A DNA stretch of 64,000 nt. Origin: Mercurialis annua. Taxonomy: Eukaryota; Streptophyta; Magnoliopsida; Malpighiales; Euphorbiaceae. A program made the translations under genes and the position numbers. A model generated the notes under the pieces. The model was not told the origin of the DNA and ran no database searches. It was given only the letters and a program-made list of their open reading frames with translations. Numbering within the stretch: position 1 is the stretch's first letter; each line of letters starts with the position of its first letter. The stretch covers positions 13,456,501-13,520,500 of the forward strand of contig NC_065571.1 of assembly GCF_937616625.2 (NCBI RefSeq), read 5' to 3'. Of the stretch, positions 23,546 to 34,415 are shown one piece after another.

Positions 23546-26326
23546 TGTAATATCCCATATTTTTTTTATTATCTTATTTTATTTAATTTAAATTTTATGA
23601 CGTATTATATTTTAAATTTGAATTTTTGGATAAAATTTTATAGATGAATATTTTTTTTGAGTGCATTTAAAATATTTTAACTCCAATTTACTTATATATA
23701 AATACACACACACGTGTTTTACCATTCATCTCATTGCCCTAATTCAATAACAAAACTCAGACTCCTCCTTTTTATTTTTCGGCGGAAAGTGGCATTGTCT
23801 TTATGCGATTATTATTTCCTTCCTCTGCAATTTGAAAAGAGGTAATCTATTATTTTTCATTATTTTATTCTAATACATTTGTTAGGAAAAAATTTCACCA
23901 CCCATGTATTAGTCCATGTCATCAACGTAACTTTTCCATTTGTATAATTCTTATCCATCATTGTTTCGTCTTTTTGTGATGCCATGGGTTAATGGAAAAA
24001 TAATCTATTTCTTATGCTTTTTTTGAAGAATTAATCATTATTATATTAATTATTAATTTGGTAAATTCCATCATTTTTATCTTTTGAAATCTTGGTTGCG
24101 GCTTTTGTTTACTGTATTGTTAATGATAGGTTTGCTCTTATGTTGAAGATGACGAGGTGTCTTTGGCTTATTGGCTGCTTTGATTTTTTTTTTGGTTAAA
24201 GGTTTTTTTAGGTCATTGATTTATTTTGCTTTTAACATATTGATTCCTTAACTTATTTATTAACTGTTTTATAATTGATTTTTAATTTAAGTTACAAATT
24301 TAGTTTCGACTATTACTTCGACGATTTAATTGTTAATTATGATTTTAAATTACTTTGGGTACCATTATTTTAATTCTAGAATTAATATTAATCTTATTAT
24401 AATTTAAATAATTTTTAATTAAATTATTTATTTGGACTATATTCAATAGGGAGTTGAATCTGTTTGTTAAATGAAAGAGATGGGTAAGTGACTAAAGTGG
24501 TATTTAGGTTTTTTTGGTTTAAATCAATAAAATTTTTAAGTTAAATTTTATCTACTGATTAATTGATTTTGATTTTAATTTGGGGAATTCATGTTAAATT
24601 AATAAGTTGACAGTTTGGTAATATTATTTTTAAATCTACAAAATAATATTTGAGTTATTAAAAATTCAATTAACAATTATTATTAATTATTATTTAATGG
24701 TTAATTAGAGATTTCGGGCTTAGCGTGCCAATGTGATTGAGTTTATATTTTTAAACTTTGGATTTCGTTATATAAAATTTGACAAATTGAAATCGACGAT
24801 TATTTTATAATTTAAATTAATATAATTACTGGGGTAATTATATTTGATTTTAAATATCTTTTTGGTATGTCATTTTGGCTAAATTATAATTTAGCTCTTA
24901 AACGTTTTTAAAATTTGTCTGATTAAGTTTTTGGTTGTAACTTGGGTTACTTAGAATTGAAGTTATTGAGTTCCGCTTTTAAAATGGATTAATATTTTGT
25001 TAAATTGTTTTATAAATATAAACTCGGGTTTATATTTGATAAACGTTTTGAGTCGGATTAGACTTGGGTCATCCGACAAGTGAGGTTAGCTTGGTAGTTA
25101 TTGGTAACTCGGCAAACCCACTATTTGTAAATTATTTATTATTTAAAGTTATTAAATAATATTTATAAATTGGATTTTAAGCGAGAACTCAATAGACTTA
25201 TATTAATTGGGTTTTATTACCTTTTTGATATATTTGTGTTACTTTGGATTGTTTATTACTACGTGTTAATTGTGCCAGTCTTATGTGGTGTCTAGTACTC
25301 TCTAGAGTTAGGGTCTGATTTTAATAATTATTTTATTGTCTAGACTCGTCTACTGTTCGTGCTTCAGAGGCGAATCAGAGTTAGTTGCTTGCCGGTATTT
25401 CACGTGGATTAGCAAGCAGTGAGTTTGTACTTACTATTTACCGCTTTATTAAGTAAATTGTTATTTTGATATTAAATATATATACTGTACGTATATTTCG
25501 AACTGTTTTTATATTATGGCTTCTAGTTGGAACATGCTACCTAATGGGCATCATTAGGACTGCGTGCGCACCGGTAATGATCTGGGAAAGGTAATTATGG
25601 TAATGTGGTAACTCGGTGTGAGCATAGCTCTCGGGACCAAGTAGAGTAACTCGGTGTAGCTCAGCTCTCGGGACTCTGGTATAAGTGTGGTCAGTGGTAA
25701 CTCGGTGTAGCTCAGCTCTCGGGACCAGACCTGTTGGATTATGTTTATTATTTAGAATTGTGGATTAGGGTTCCAACTATTATTCGTAATATCGTTGTGA
25801 AGTGTTTTAAACGATTTTAAAGGTTTTCCACGTAATAAATGTAGATAGTGGTATAAACTCATCTCAGTATATCTGACCCCGTTGCTTTTCCCAATTTTTC
25901 CCAGGGTTATGATCTGAGAGAGTCTGGTGATCTCCGCATTTACTTTTCCTCGGAGGTTCCATTTATTTTAGTAGAACTATCAAACTATTTTATTCTTAGA
26001 CTGCAGTAGTTGACTAGACGTCTTTATTATTATTACAGTTGTTTGTCGGATTGGTCTGACTAGTTATATTGCTCTGACATATTATATGATTTATTCAGAT
26101 TATTTATGTTATGCCTATTTTTAGACTCAGAATTGGATAAGCTTGTTATGTTAATTAATGAATATTATAACTACTAGATTTATGCTGAAGTCTCGGTTGC
26201 CCCCGAGCATTGGTTTTCTGCAGGTTTAATTAATTTGTATGTTATAAGTAAGGCTAGCTACGGGTGTTGGTACTACATTACCCATGCCCTAGCGCCGGTC
26301 ACGATTCATGAAAATGGGTCGTGACA
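23546..26326 (+). repeat. E2 3' LTR
   Basis: Nearly identical to 16125-18906. Differences seen: G to A near 23953, A to G near 24100 and one T fewer in a T run near 24510. It ends gtgaca at 26326, followed by the target duplication ttttg. Confidence 0.93.
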
Positions 26327-28464
26327 TTTTGTCGGTTAAATGACCTAGGAACTACTGCAGCTATAGAGTTGAGTTTTGTCTGATCCAAGTCGTTTATATG
26401 ATGTGTTATAAGATAAGTATGATAAGTTGATTTGTGAAATGTTTGTTAGCTTCTTGTGATATGTGTATATGAGATACATACACGCATTTTGTTCTTGATT
26501 GGGTAGGCACGCATGATATGCCTATTTTGATGAAACTTCTAGGAGATGTATTGCCTCCTCTGAATAGAAAATAATTGTTATGATTGCGATTTGATGTTAT
26601 ATATACATGTGTGCTTAGCACCAGATAGCATGAGCGATGTTATTGGATTCGATCGATCGAAATTTTAGAAAGAGTGAGAAGAAGGAATGGAAAGTTTCAG
26701 AAGTTGAAGAACTTTCCAGGTACAGAGTTTAAAGGTCTAGAGAACTTACAAAACGTAAAGTTTATAACTTTTAAAAGTTATTTGTTTAACGATTCTGAAA
26801 GCATAATTGTGCCTAGACCCGTAATAGCCATTGATAATTGCCACGACATTGATAGAAATGCATCACTACATACATCAGTACATGCATTAATAGGACATGC
26901 ATCATATGCATTATGTTCAAACGAAGAGGTGAGATGTGGCAACTCTTTGGGGATGAGAGACGTCATCACCCTAGTGCACAATTTTGCTAAGATTTAAATG
27001 AAATTTTTTCAAATGAGTCGTTTTATTTGAAAGAGTTTTCAAGAGTTTTGTTTTTAGTGTGAGTATACCTAGACCAGAACTCTGTGACGGAAGTGAAGTG
27101 CGCGCGAGCAAGCTACAATCAAGGCCACGAGGCGTATGAATACGTATGTTCGTGAGAACATAGGATTTGTGTCTCTAGTTAATGAACTTAGCCTTGATTA
27201 AACAGGCTAGTACATAGTTAGAATAATATATGTGTTCGGATAATAATTTATATCCGAATAATAATGTATAGAACATATATGATGTGATTTGATACTGATG
27301 ATGTTTGATTAAGTCCATGTGAGTGGAATGCTCGCAAGACTTAAGATGCGATACGTAATCAAGAAAATCTAGGGGACACTGATTTTCTTGAATCCGGTCA
27401 ACATAGATGCTTATAGTTACGATAGTAATATGCGTTTAACATATACAACGCGAGTATATGTTTTGGCAATTGGCTAGTCTACGATGAGTCAGAACACTCA
27501 GAAGTCTTCCAATAAGAGACGTAATCATAGAAGGCTTAAAGGAAGGAGACGTCCTTAGAGTCCAACTTACGTGGACAGCGAGTATTTGTGATGACTAGTA
27601 AGCGATATATTTAAGGAATTCATTAGTATTCTTTATATAATCGCCATACTATGAACAAAGAACTGGGCGAACGCGTGCTGTTGCACAGCAAGTATATGAG
27701 ATGCGAGAAGAAGATCGAAGTAACAGAAGCGAATGCAACCTAGTCTAATTGGCCTGCAAAAGCCAGAAATATGATGAAGGTCAACGGGAACCTAGTAAGA
27801 TAAGGTGGGAATATACAGGCATCAGAAGTACCGCAATAACCCAACGACATTAAGAATCAGTTAGCAGTAAAAGTAACTGATATAAGGAACTGTGTGCCAA
27901 TGACAGGATGATGGATATAAAGATAGTATCAACGTGAAGAAAGGAACACCTATAGAGATTTGATGTTAGTATACTTAAGTTAAGACTAAAAGAGTTTGAC
28001 GGATCAAGTGGTATGCTAAATCCACTAGGAAAGTAAAGTAAGATGCTCGTACACATCAAGCGGATGAAGGACAAACAGTAATGTCGATGAAGATGTCGAT
28101 GAAAGGTTCAACCTATGATTAGTTCCAACATGCAATTAGAGCGGTGAAAGACCAAATAACATGAACTAAGTTTGTGACCCGATTTGGGAAATTCTTTCAA
28201 CTATTAGTCCCAATTAAGGATAATCGGGAAAGATCAAGGTACTTAGATCAAGAGACAAACAACAAGAACTGTAATCGGTGGATTGAGAGTTGAAACTTCC
28301 ACCTTAAGATTTCGGTTACGAAGTGGAATAGTAAGTTGTGAAAGGTACAAATGTAATGGATGTTTGTGAAGTGTTAGCCTTAAACTTCAAGTTAAATCAA
28401 ATAAAGAGTGATGTAATCAGTATAGAAGATTGATTATGATCCTTAAAGGATTAAGATGTATTAG

Positions 28465-28806
28465 GCACGATCAAATCTGTTTAATACGTTCCCAGAAAGA
28501 GATCCTCAGGAAGAGGACTTCGGGAAAGAAGAGTTATCAGACGAGTTCGATGTCGAGAAGTACCGGAGCGAGTATTTCTGGTCAAATGTACGGAAATATC
28601 GCAATCTGAGGAAGGATGCAGAGATAGCCAATGATCAGACACGAGTGGCTCTGATCAGGTTAGGAAGCAAATGCGCTCCTTTCCACAAGGAATACTACCA
28701 GTGGAACAGTATTCCACTAACTTCCTGCGTACGGTCGAGGGATTGCCAAAGGTACATGACATATATGATAAAGTATAAAGACGCAAAAGTAGATTATGGA
28801 TTATAA
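28465..28806 (+). other. Open 113-codon stretch of unknown origin inside Z
   Basis: Bounded by stops at 28462 and 28804, with only internal ATGs late in the frame. The translation has ordinary, non-repetitive composition: acidic start (PQEEDFGKEELSDEFD), then a basic and aromatic part (EKYRSEYFWSNVRKYRN) and KCAPFHKEYYQW. GC content is higher than in the stop-rich sequence on both sides. I do not recognise the family. It may be a remnant of gag or a captured host exon. It is not a supported gene as it stands. Confidence 0.35.
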
Positions 28807-30581
28807 GAAATTAGTTAAAGTAAACAGAGTTAAGGAAAGTACGGATAACCTGCGTATATCGCAAGGAACTTGATAAGAGTTATTGAGAAATGGAAAAGAG
28901 AAAGTCACGTGGAAAGATGACGAGAGGATCATATGGATTAAATTCTATGTAGTCGTCAACGCATAGAAACAAAAAGGGATAAAGATGATAGAGTCATATG
29001 AAAGGATCCACTGACAGTTAAGATGTCAGTAAGGGTACAATAGGACGATATGTAAATGATCGAGAATGCACTACGTCGATAATTCAGGTAAAAGAATTGT
29101 GACCTATTATGTAATTAGTAATCGACGTTCAGAGTGCCGAAACAAGAAATATTAAGAATACAAGATGCGATAAAGGTGATACCCGCATATGATCGGCTTT
29201 ACAGACGGCCATGATGATAGTACAAATACAACAAGATGATATATATACGATTAAGAACGCACTACATCGAGAAAATTAGACAAAGAAGGCCACAACTCTC
29301 TATTAATGATCGATGTTGTGGATATTAAAAGCAAGTAGTACACGATGTACAAGATGCGCTGAGAAGGAAAACAAAGAATGCAATAGAAAATGATCAAGAA
29401 ACACGATAAAAGCGTGAATAGAGAACGCAAGAAGAATACCATAGGATCATAGCATTTAGACTATTAATCCTATTGGTTAACAAAGGACGAGAAGTGAAAG
29501 AAAGTTATGGAGAAGTACGTCTGCAGTATGAGCAAAAGTAGGAATAACAAGTGAAGTAGCAAGATCATGAATAGTAGTGAGAAGTAAGTTTAACACTACG
29601 TGATAGTAAAGAACAATGGTTTCTAAGCTAAGAGCCAATTAAGATTGAGAATTGGAATGGAGGAATAGATAAGAAAGAGTTAAATTATGATGAATAAAAA
29701 GATCAAATATGGAGCAAGTAATGATGTCATCAGAGGACATTCTGATGCAAATATATGATTGGAAAAGGATTAAGATCCTCATTTAGGGATTGTAAGGAAA
29801 GAAAGCTTACCAAAGCATTAGTCACACGCTGTCTTATTAAAATAAGAATTCAGCGACTTATATGACAATCCTATCTGGTTGAAAACCAGATTGATGAAAC
29901 AGATCGACGTGAGATAAGAAGAAACGAGGAATTTCAAAGAAAAGTACGTCATGCATAAAGGAAATAAATCAATGGATATGCAGATGAATAAAAAGGTATG
30001 CGATATATCTAGATGCAAGGAGAAGGTTAAATAAGCTTTACAAGAAAAGTGAAGACCTCATAAGGATATGTCCTGAGTATTCACCTCATGGATAACCATG
30101 ATTAACGACGATAACAAAAGAATCTTCATACGAGAAGTAAAGTGACGAGACAAAAAGAGAATAGTGGATAATGGGATAAAAATCCCAACATAATGACAAA
30201 TAAGAACCAGACCGTGATGACGGCCATGTGGAAGAGACTACAAAAGTAAAGAATTAAGAACGGCGAATCATAGATACATATGAATACGACTAATGTCGTC
30301 ATAAAAGGGAGATGTTGAATGACAAAGATTATTATCTTTAGTAATAAGATGTCATTAAGACGAACTGCCATTGGATTGCAGTAAGAAACTAAAAGTTCAA
30401 AGAGATGAAATCAAAAGTGAGGCTGTCAGTGATAACTGACATCAAAGTGCAAGAAGTACAGAAATTGGAATGACGATTCCTTGCGCTGACCAGCATTAAA
30501 AGACGAACACGGTATTCCTACTATGAATACAATTCTAGATGTAAAAAAAAGGGATTAAAGTAAGTAAGAAGAGTATATGAA

Positions 30582-30615
30582 AATTCGAGGACGAATTTTT
30601 ATAAGGGGGGAAGAA
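30582..30615 (+). other. Z pre-LTR palindrome and polypurine tract
   Basis: AATTCG-AGGA-CGAATT (30582-30597), then aaggggggaagaa (30603-30615) directly before the LTR. Same layout as E1 and E2, with a longer G run. Confidence 0.85.
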
Positions 30616-33349
30616 TGTAATACCCCAAAATAGTTAAGTATTTAATTGGACCACGTGTCCAGTGTTGCATCGCCGGAGTAGCGATATCGGAAGGATTTCC
30701 GAGAAATTAAGATAAGTATAAAATATTAGCAGGACGGTTTTGAAAAAGATTATTTCGAGAAACTTAATATTATATTTCAATTCTAAAGTTAGAATTGGAA
30801 TTAGAAGGAGAAATGTCAAGAAAAGCTCGAAATAAGGTACATGGACTAAAGTGGTAATTTAGCCACTACGACTTAAAATGGAAATTATTTCGCAAAGGTC
30901 CGCGAAATGTTTTATAGTATATGTGGTAAAAGTTTCGGGTCAATCGGAGACCTTTTAAAATTTGGACGCGGATGCGTTTGGACTAAATTGTAACTTTTGA
31001 AAAGTTTCAAGGGCTAAAGTGTAAATTAGCCAATTAAGCCTCGGGAATAACAATTAGAAGATTATTGATGGGAATAATAATTTTTGGGTTAGTATTATTT
31101 ATTTGGATATAAATAATACGTAAGTAATTGAGTTAGAAAGTTTAATAGAGAATTGGTTTAAGTTAAAGAGTTCAAGGACTAAAAGTGACATTTGACCAAT
31201 TATATATATATGATCTCCTTCCAGATGAAGGATTGAGAAACAAAAAATCATTTCTTTCTCCTTTTTATCTTTCACGTTGGTTTTGAACGATCCGTCGCTC
31301 GATCTCCGTTTCTCGTCCGTTTCCGACGTTTAATAGCTCGAATTGATCGTATTCCAGAGGCGAATCGCGGTAAGCTTGTCGTTTTACCGTTTAAACGGAT
31401 ATATTTTAAGTTATATCGATTCAAAGTTTTAGGCCACGAAACGATTATATCGTTTTAATCGATATTAGAATTGGATTATAGTGTTTTGAGCTTAGATTAA
31501 GTGTTATTAACACGTTTGGAGCGTTTTCACACCGGAAGCACGTCGGAATGGCCGAGGGCGAGTGTTACGCGCGCGCGTAACAATGTTACGCGGGCGCGTA
31601 ACATAGTTACGCGGGCGCGTAAGTATGTTACGCGGGCGCGTAACTGTCTTACGCGGGCGCGTAAGAATGTTACGCGGGCGCGTATCTATCTTACGCGGGC
31701 GCGTAAGGACTTTGCGCGGGCGCGCAACTATAATGCGCGGGCGCGTAGCAAGACTATGCGGGCGCATAGTTTATGTGAAGCACCTATACGGTATTTTCAC
31801 CCCGCTATGATCCCGTTTTCCGACTTTAAGAGTGTCGGACATCAAAAAAGGAAATACGGACCCCGAAAACGATAAATTTAGATATCGAACATGACGTATT
31901 CGATTAGGATTTCGAGATAAAAGAAACCTATGATTAGAAATCAATGAATAAGAGATATAACAAGTATCTCGCCTAAGTCTTAGAACACGATCAAAGTAAA
32001 AAGACTTATTTAGAATAAGATCGAGTAAACCTAAGTTTATAACTTAGGGTTTTGATACTAAGCCTACGTTTATGGATTAAACGTACAGGTAACTTGACTA
32101 AGTAACTGAAGTATCAACGAGCTACCAGGCCGACGAGCTGGATTAGCTATGTGATCAAACGACGAATGGAAGTTCATGGGATCGTTATACTATTGTATTT
32201 CGGAAAGCGGTCACTGTGAGTGGCAAATTTACTTTCGCGTATTATTTGTATAAAAGTTAATTTTCATATATATATACGTATATTGTTTATACGCATCGCA
32301 TTACATATGATTGATTGAGATGTTATATGTTTTATCAAGTTTATTTATGAAAGACTAGTATGCGATCCGAAGAAACTAGCTACCTATTGGGTGTCAATAG
32401 GCTGTGTGATCACCAGTATTGAGTCAGTCTAGTATGTTTGCATTTGAGAAATGACTTGACACAGCTGGGAGCTGATGATGATTATGAAATTTATGTGGCT
32501 GGGCCACCAGCGAGTTGGACTCGCAATTTATATTTACGATTGGGTTTTTGATACGAGTGAGTACTCGGCTACGGTGTAGTCTGGAGTCCCCGTATCTAGT
32601 GGCTGGGCCACCAGCGAGTTAGACTCGCGATTGATCTTTACGATTGGATTGAATGATAATGATTATTCGAGAAGTGTGTCGCATGTTAGGATATTAGTTT
32701 CGTACGGATCAAATACATGTTTATATGTTTTATATTATTGTTTTCTTGAGATGCGATGCTATATTCGTATGATAATACCATTAGTAAAATGCAGACTCAC
32801 TCGGTATTTCCCTAAATACTGACCCCTCACCATTGTTGTTTTCAGGTGATCGGAGTCGGATCAGATAGACCATCTCCTTTGTGTTGGAAGTCGTTTGACT
32901 TGCACAAAGCACGTTGTCCTTTAGAGCTGCAGTAGTCCGTAGGTGTCTATATGAGATTTACGCTTATTTTCAAACGGTATTTGAAATATGAATTCTGATA
33001 TAAGAAGCTGTGCATAACAGTAATGTTTAACCGTTTGATTTCGTCAACCAATTACCATATGTGGGATTGGTAGTGACTGTGACTAGAAGCAGGGCAGGGC
33101 TGGATATGGGATATCGCACTGTAAAACCCTACCTATGACGAATCGTGTTTTAATGGTTTTCAGAAAGTAATATGAGATTTTGATATTTATTAATAAAATG
33201 TTTAAACGAGCTTTCTGAAAACGTTTTATATATAATAATATATTTTTAATTGCGAAAAATTAATAACGATTTTAGGCTTGCTACGGGTTTCGGAGCTACC
33301 ACTCTCATTCCCTAGCGCCGGTCGCGGCTCAATAATTTGGGTCGTGACA
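30616..33349 (+). repeat. Z 3' LTR
   Basis: 2734 bp from TGTAATACCCCA to GGTCGTGACA. It contains a TATA-like run (attatatatatatg, about 31199), a possible splice donor (g/gtaagc, 31370), a 21-bp palindrome array (31565-31770), a hairpin with arms cctattg/caatagg (32383-32401), a large hairpin closed by gatacg/cgtatc (near 32550-32600) between two copies of a tggctgggccaccagcgag segment, and a possible acceptor ttttcag (32845) after actgacccc. Confidence 0.92.
31565..31770. repeat. Tandem array of 16-bp palindromes, period 21 bp (Z LTR)
   Basis: About ten units. The core ttacgcgggcgcgtaa is a near-perfect palindrome of 16 bp, followed by a variable 5-bp spacer. The first unit is acgcgcgcgcgt, and the last units change on both arms together (tatgcgggcgcata, ttgcgcgggcgcgcaa), which keeps the pairing. 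GC and CpG are far above the surroundings. Because 21 is a multiple of three, all frames stay open and give artefact proteins with VTRARN-type repeats. Confidence 0.95.
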
Positions 33350-33471
33350 GTTCATTTCACAAAATCATGGAATAGAAATTCCATAAAATAACTATTCCAT
33401 GAAGTAAAGTAAATAATAATCATTCTATAAAAAATAGTTATTTCATTCCACATCTATTTCATGAACCAAAC
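33350..33471. repeat. MITE-like repeat, right part, next to Z
   Basis: Right part of the spacer MITE (hairpin 33365-33402, end atgaaccaaac). Z is inserted at its gttca. Confidence 0.6.
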
Positions 33472-34415
33472 ATGAAGATCTAATATCACTTATTTATATT
33501 TTAGTGTATAGTAACACATGATCGAATATTCAAAATCAAAAGAGGTTGGTTCACATGTTCAATTTTTGCATTTTGTAGGCCCAAACCGTTTTACGACAAT
33601 TATTTGAAGAGTTTTTTAATATATATGTATATTATAAATTATTAGTAAATAAAATACTTTTTAAAATTAAAGTTACCATGCAAAAGTGTAAACTAATAGA
33701 AGTTAATACATTTAATGCTTGTAAAATTTAAAGAATTTTAGTATATCAATAATTTTATAAGTTATTAAATGTAATATTGTTTTATATAATTATTAAATTT
33801 AAATTGTATCATATTATAAAATTACAAAAATTTATTTCTAGGTTATAGAAATAATTATACGTTAATATAAGATATAGAAATAAAGGAAATTTTTTTAACA
33901 ATAAATTAATTAATTTCATTCGATCTCAAATTTAATTTAATTAGATTAAATAAATAAATAAAATTAACTCAAATTTTTATTTTTATCAACTAATTAAATT
34001 ATATAGTATAAGGCTTAAAAACAAATTTCAAATAAACATAATTTTTTTTTTGATAATTTAATAAAATATCAATAATATAAAAATTGTGCGGACATCAACC
34101 TAATTCCTATATAAACTGAGAAATCATCCTCATAACTTTCTCTATATTCTTGCATAATTGTCACCTCATGTAACACTCTCAACTAACCCATCTCATCTTT
34201 GATCGCCACATATAATCTAATACTTCAATTCTTCAAAAATAAAAACATTTGGAAACCTTAAAATCCTCATAACCAAACACATGGACAACTTTAAAATTTT
34301 CATACAACTTCTATAATTAACTCTTTGAATCTTTCACTTCTAACATCTCTTCGGCTCAATTTAAGACAGAACTCATCACTCAAACACAATCAAACACACT
34401 TGTTTTAGTATTAAA
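33472..34415. other. Upstream spacer and promoter region of protease copy C
   Basis: AT-rich array spacer. The usual TATA box TATTTAAG is changed to AATTTAAG at 34368-34375 (ctcaatttaag instead of ctctatttaag), unlike copies B and D to I. The upstream tatataaact site is intact. No other gene seen. Confidence 0.7.

Larger units (their letters stand above)
16125..26326 (+). mobile_element. E2: complete non-autonomous LTR retrotransposon nested in Z
   Basis: LTRs of 2782 bp (16125-18906) and 2781 bp (23546-26326) enclose a 4.6-kb internal region without an intact gag-pol frame. The target duplication ttttg is perfect (16120-16124 and 26327-26331), so this is an ordinary, unrearranged insertion. 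The LTR ends, primer binding site with about 60 following bases, AATTCGAGGACGAATT palindrome and purine tract match E1 closely, and the last two-thirds of the LTR is E1-like. It therefore looks like a partner mobilised by E1-type proteins. I noticed two substitutions and one T-run indel between the LTRs, so it is young. Confidence 0.93.
26332..30615 (+). other. Z internal region, degenerate, purine-rich
   Basis: About 4.3 kb without a gag-pol frame. The + strand is rich in A and G. It opens with tagged sequence related to the other leaders (aggaactactgcag). The stretch 26800-26990 shares the catgcat-rich part and the 47-bp module (caactctttggggatgagag) with E2. A 113-codon open stretch lies at 28465-28806. 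The many minus-strand frames here are T-rich shadows with hydrophobic, low-complexity translations. Confidence 0.6.
15961..33349 (+). mobile_element. Z: non-autonomous LTR retrotransposon, interrupted by E2 and lacking most of its 5' LTR
   Basis: A forward element with a 5' LTR tail (15961-16073), a primer binding site (16078-16089), an internal region split by E2 (16074-16124 and 26332-30615), a purine tract and a complete 3' LTR (30616-33349). The 5' LTR tail matches the last 113 bp of the 3' LTR. No gag-pol frame of useful length remains. Its right flank (gttcatttcac) is array spacer inside the MITE-like repeat. The rest of the 5' LTR should lie left of E1, but a minus-strand LTR (W) is there instead. 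Confidence 0.85.

Noticed and set aside
27850..30371. Several hydrophobic minus-strand frames in the Z body
   Set aside because: They come from the A/G-rich + strand read in reverse. Low-complexity Leu/Phe/Ser composition, no consistent order, no splice structure.
31565..31770. CRISPR-like array (short palindromic repeats with spacers)
   Set aside because: Spacers are only about 5 bp, the sequence is in a plant LTR, and no cas genes are present.
31501..31875. Repetitive basic protein frames over the Z palindrome array (both strands)
   Set aside because: The array period of 21 bp keeps frames open. The VTRARN-type repeats are a by-product of GC-rich palindromes in an LTR.
3211..33349. W and the Z 5' LTR as two parts of one LTR split by E1
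   Set aside because: W is on the minus strand and its end sequence differs clearly from the Z LTR. Z needs about 2.6 kb of plus-strand LTR that is not there.
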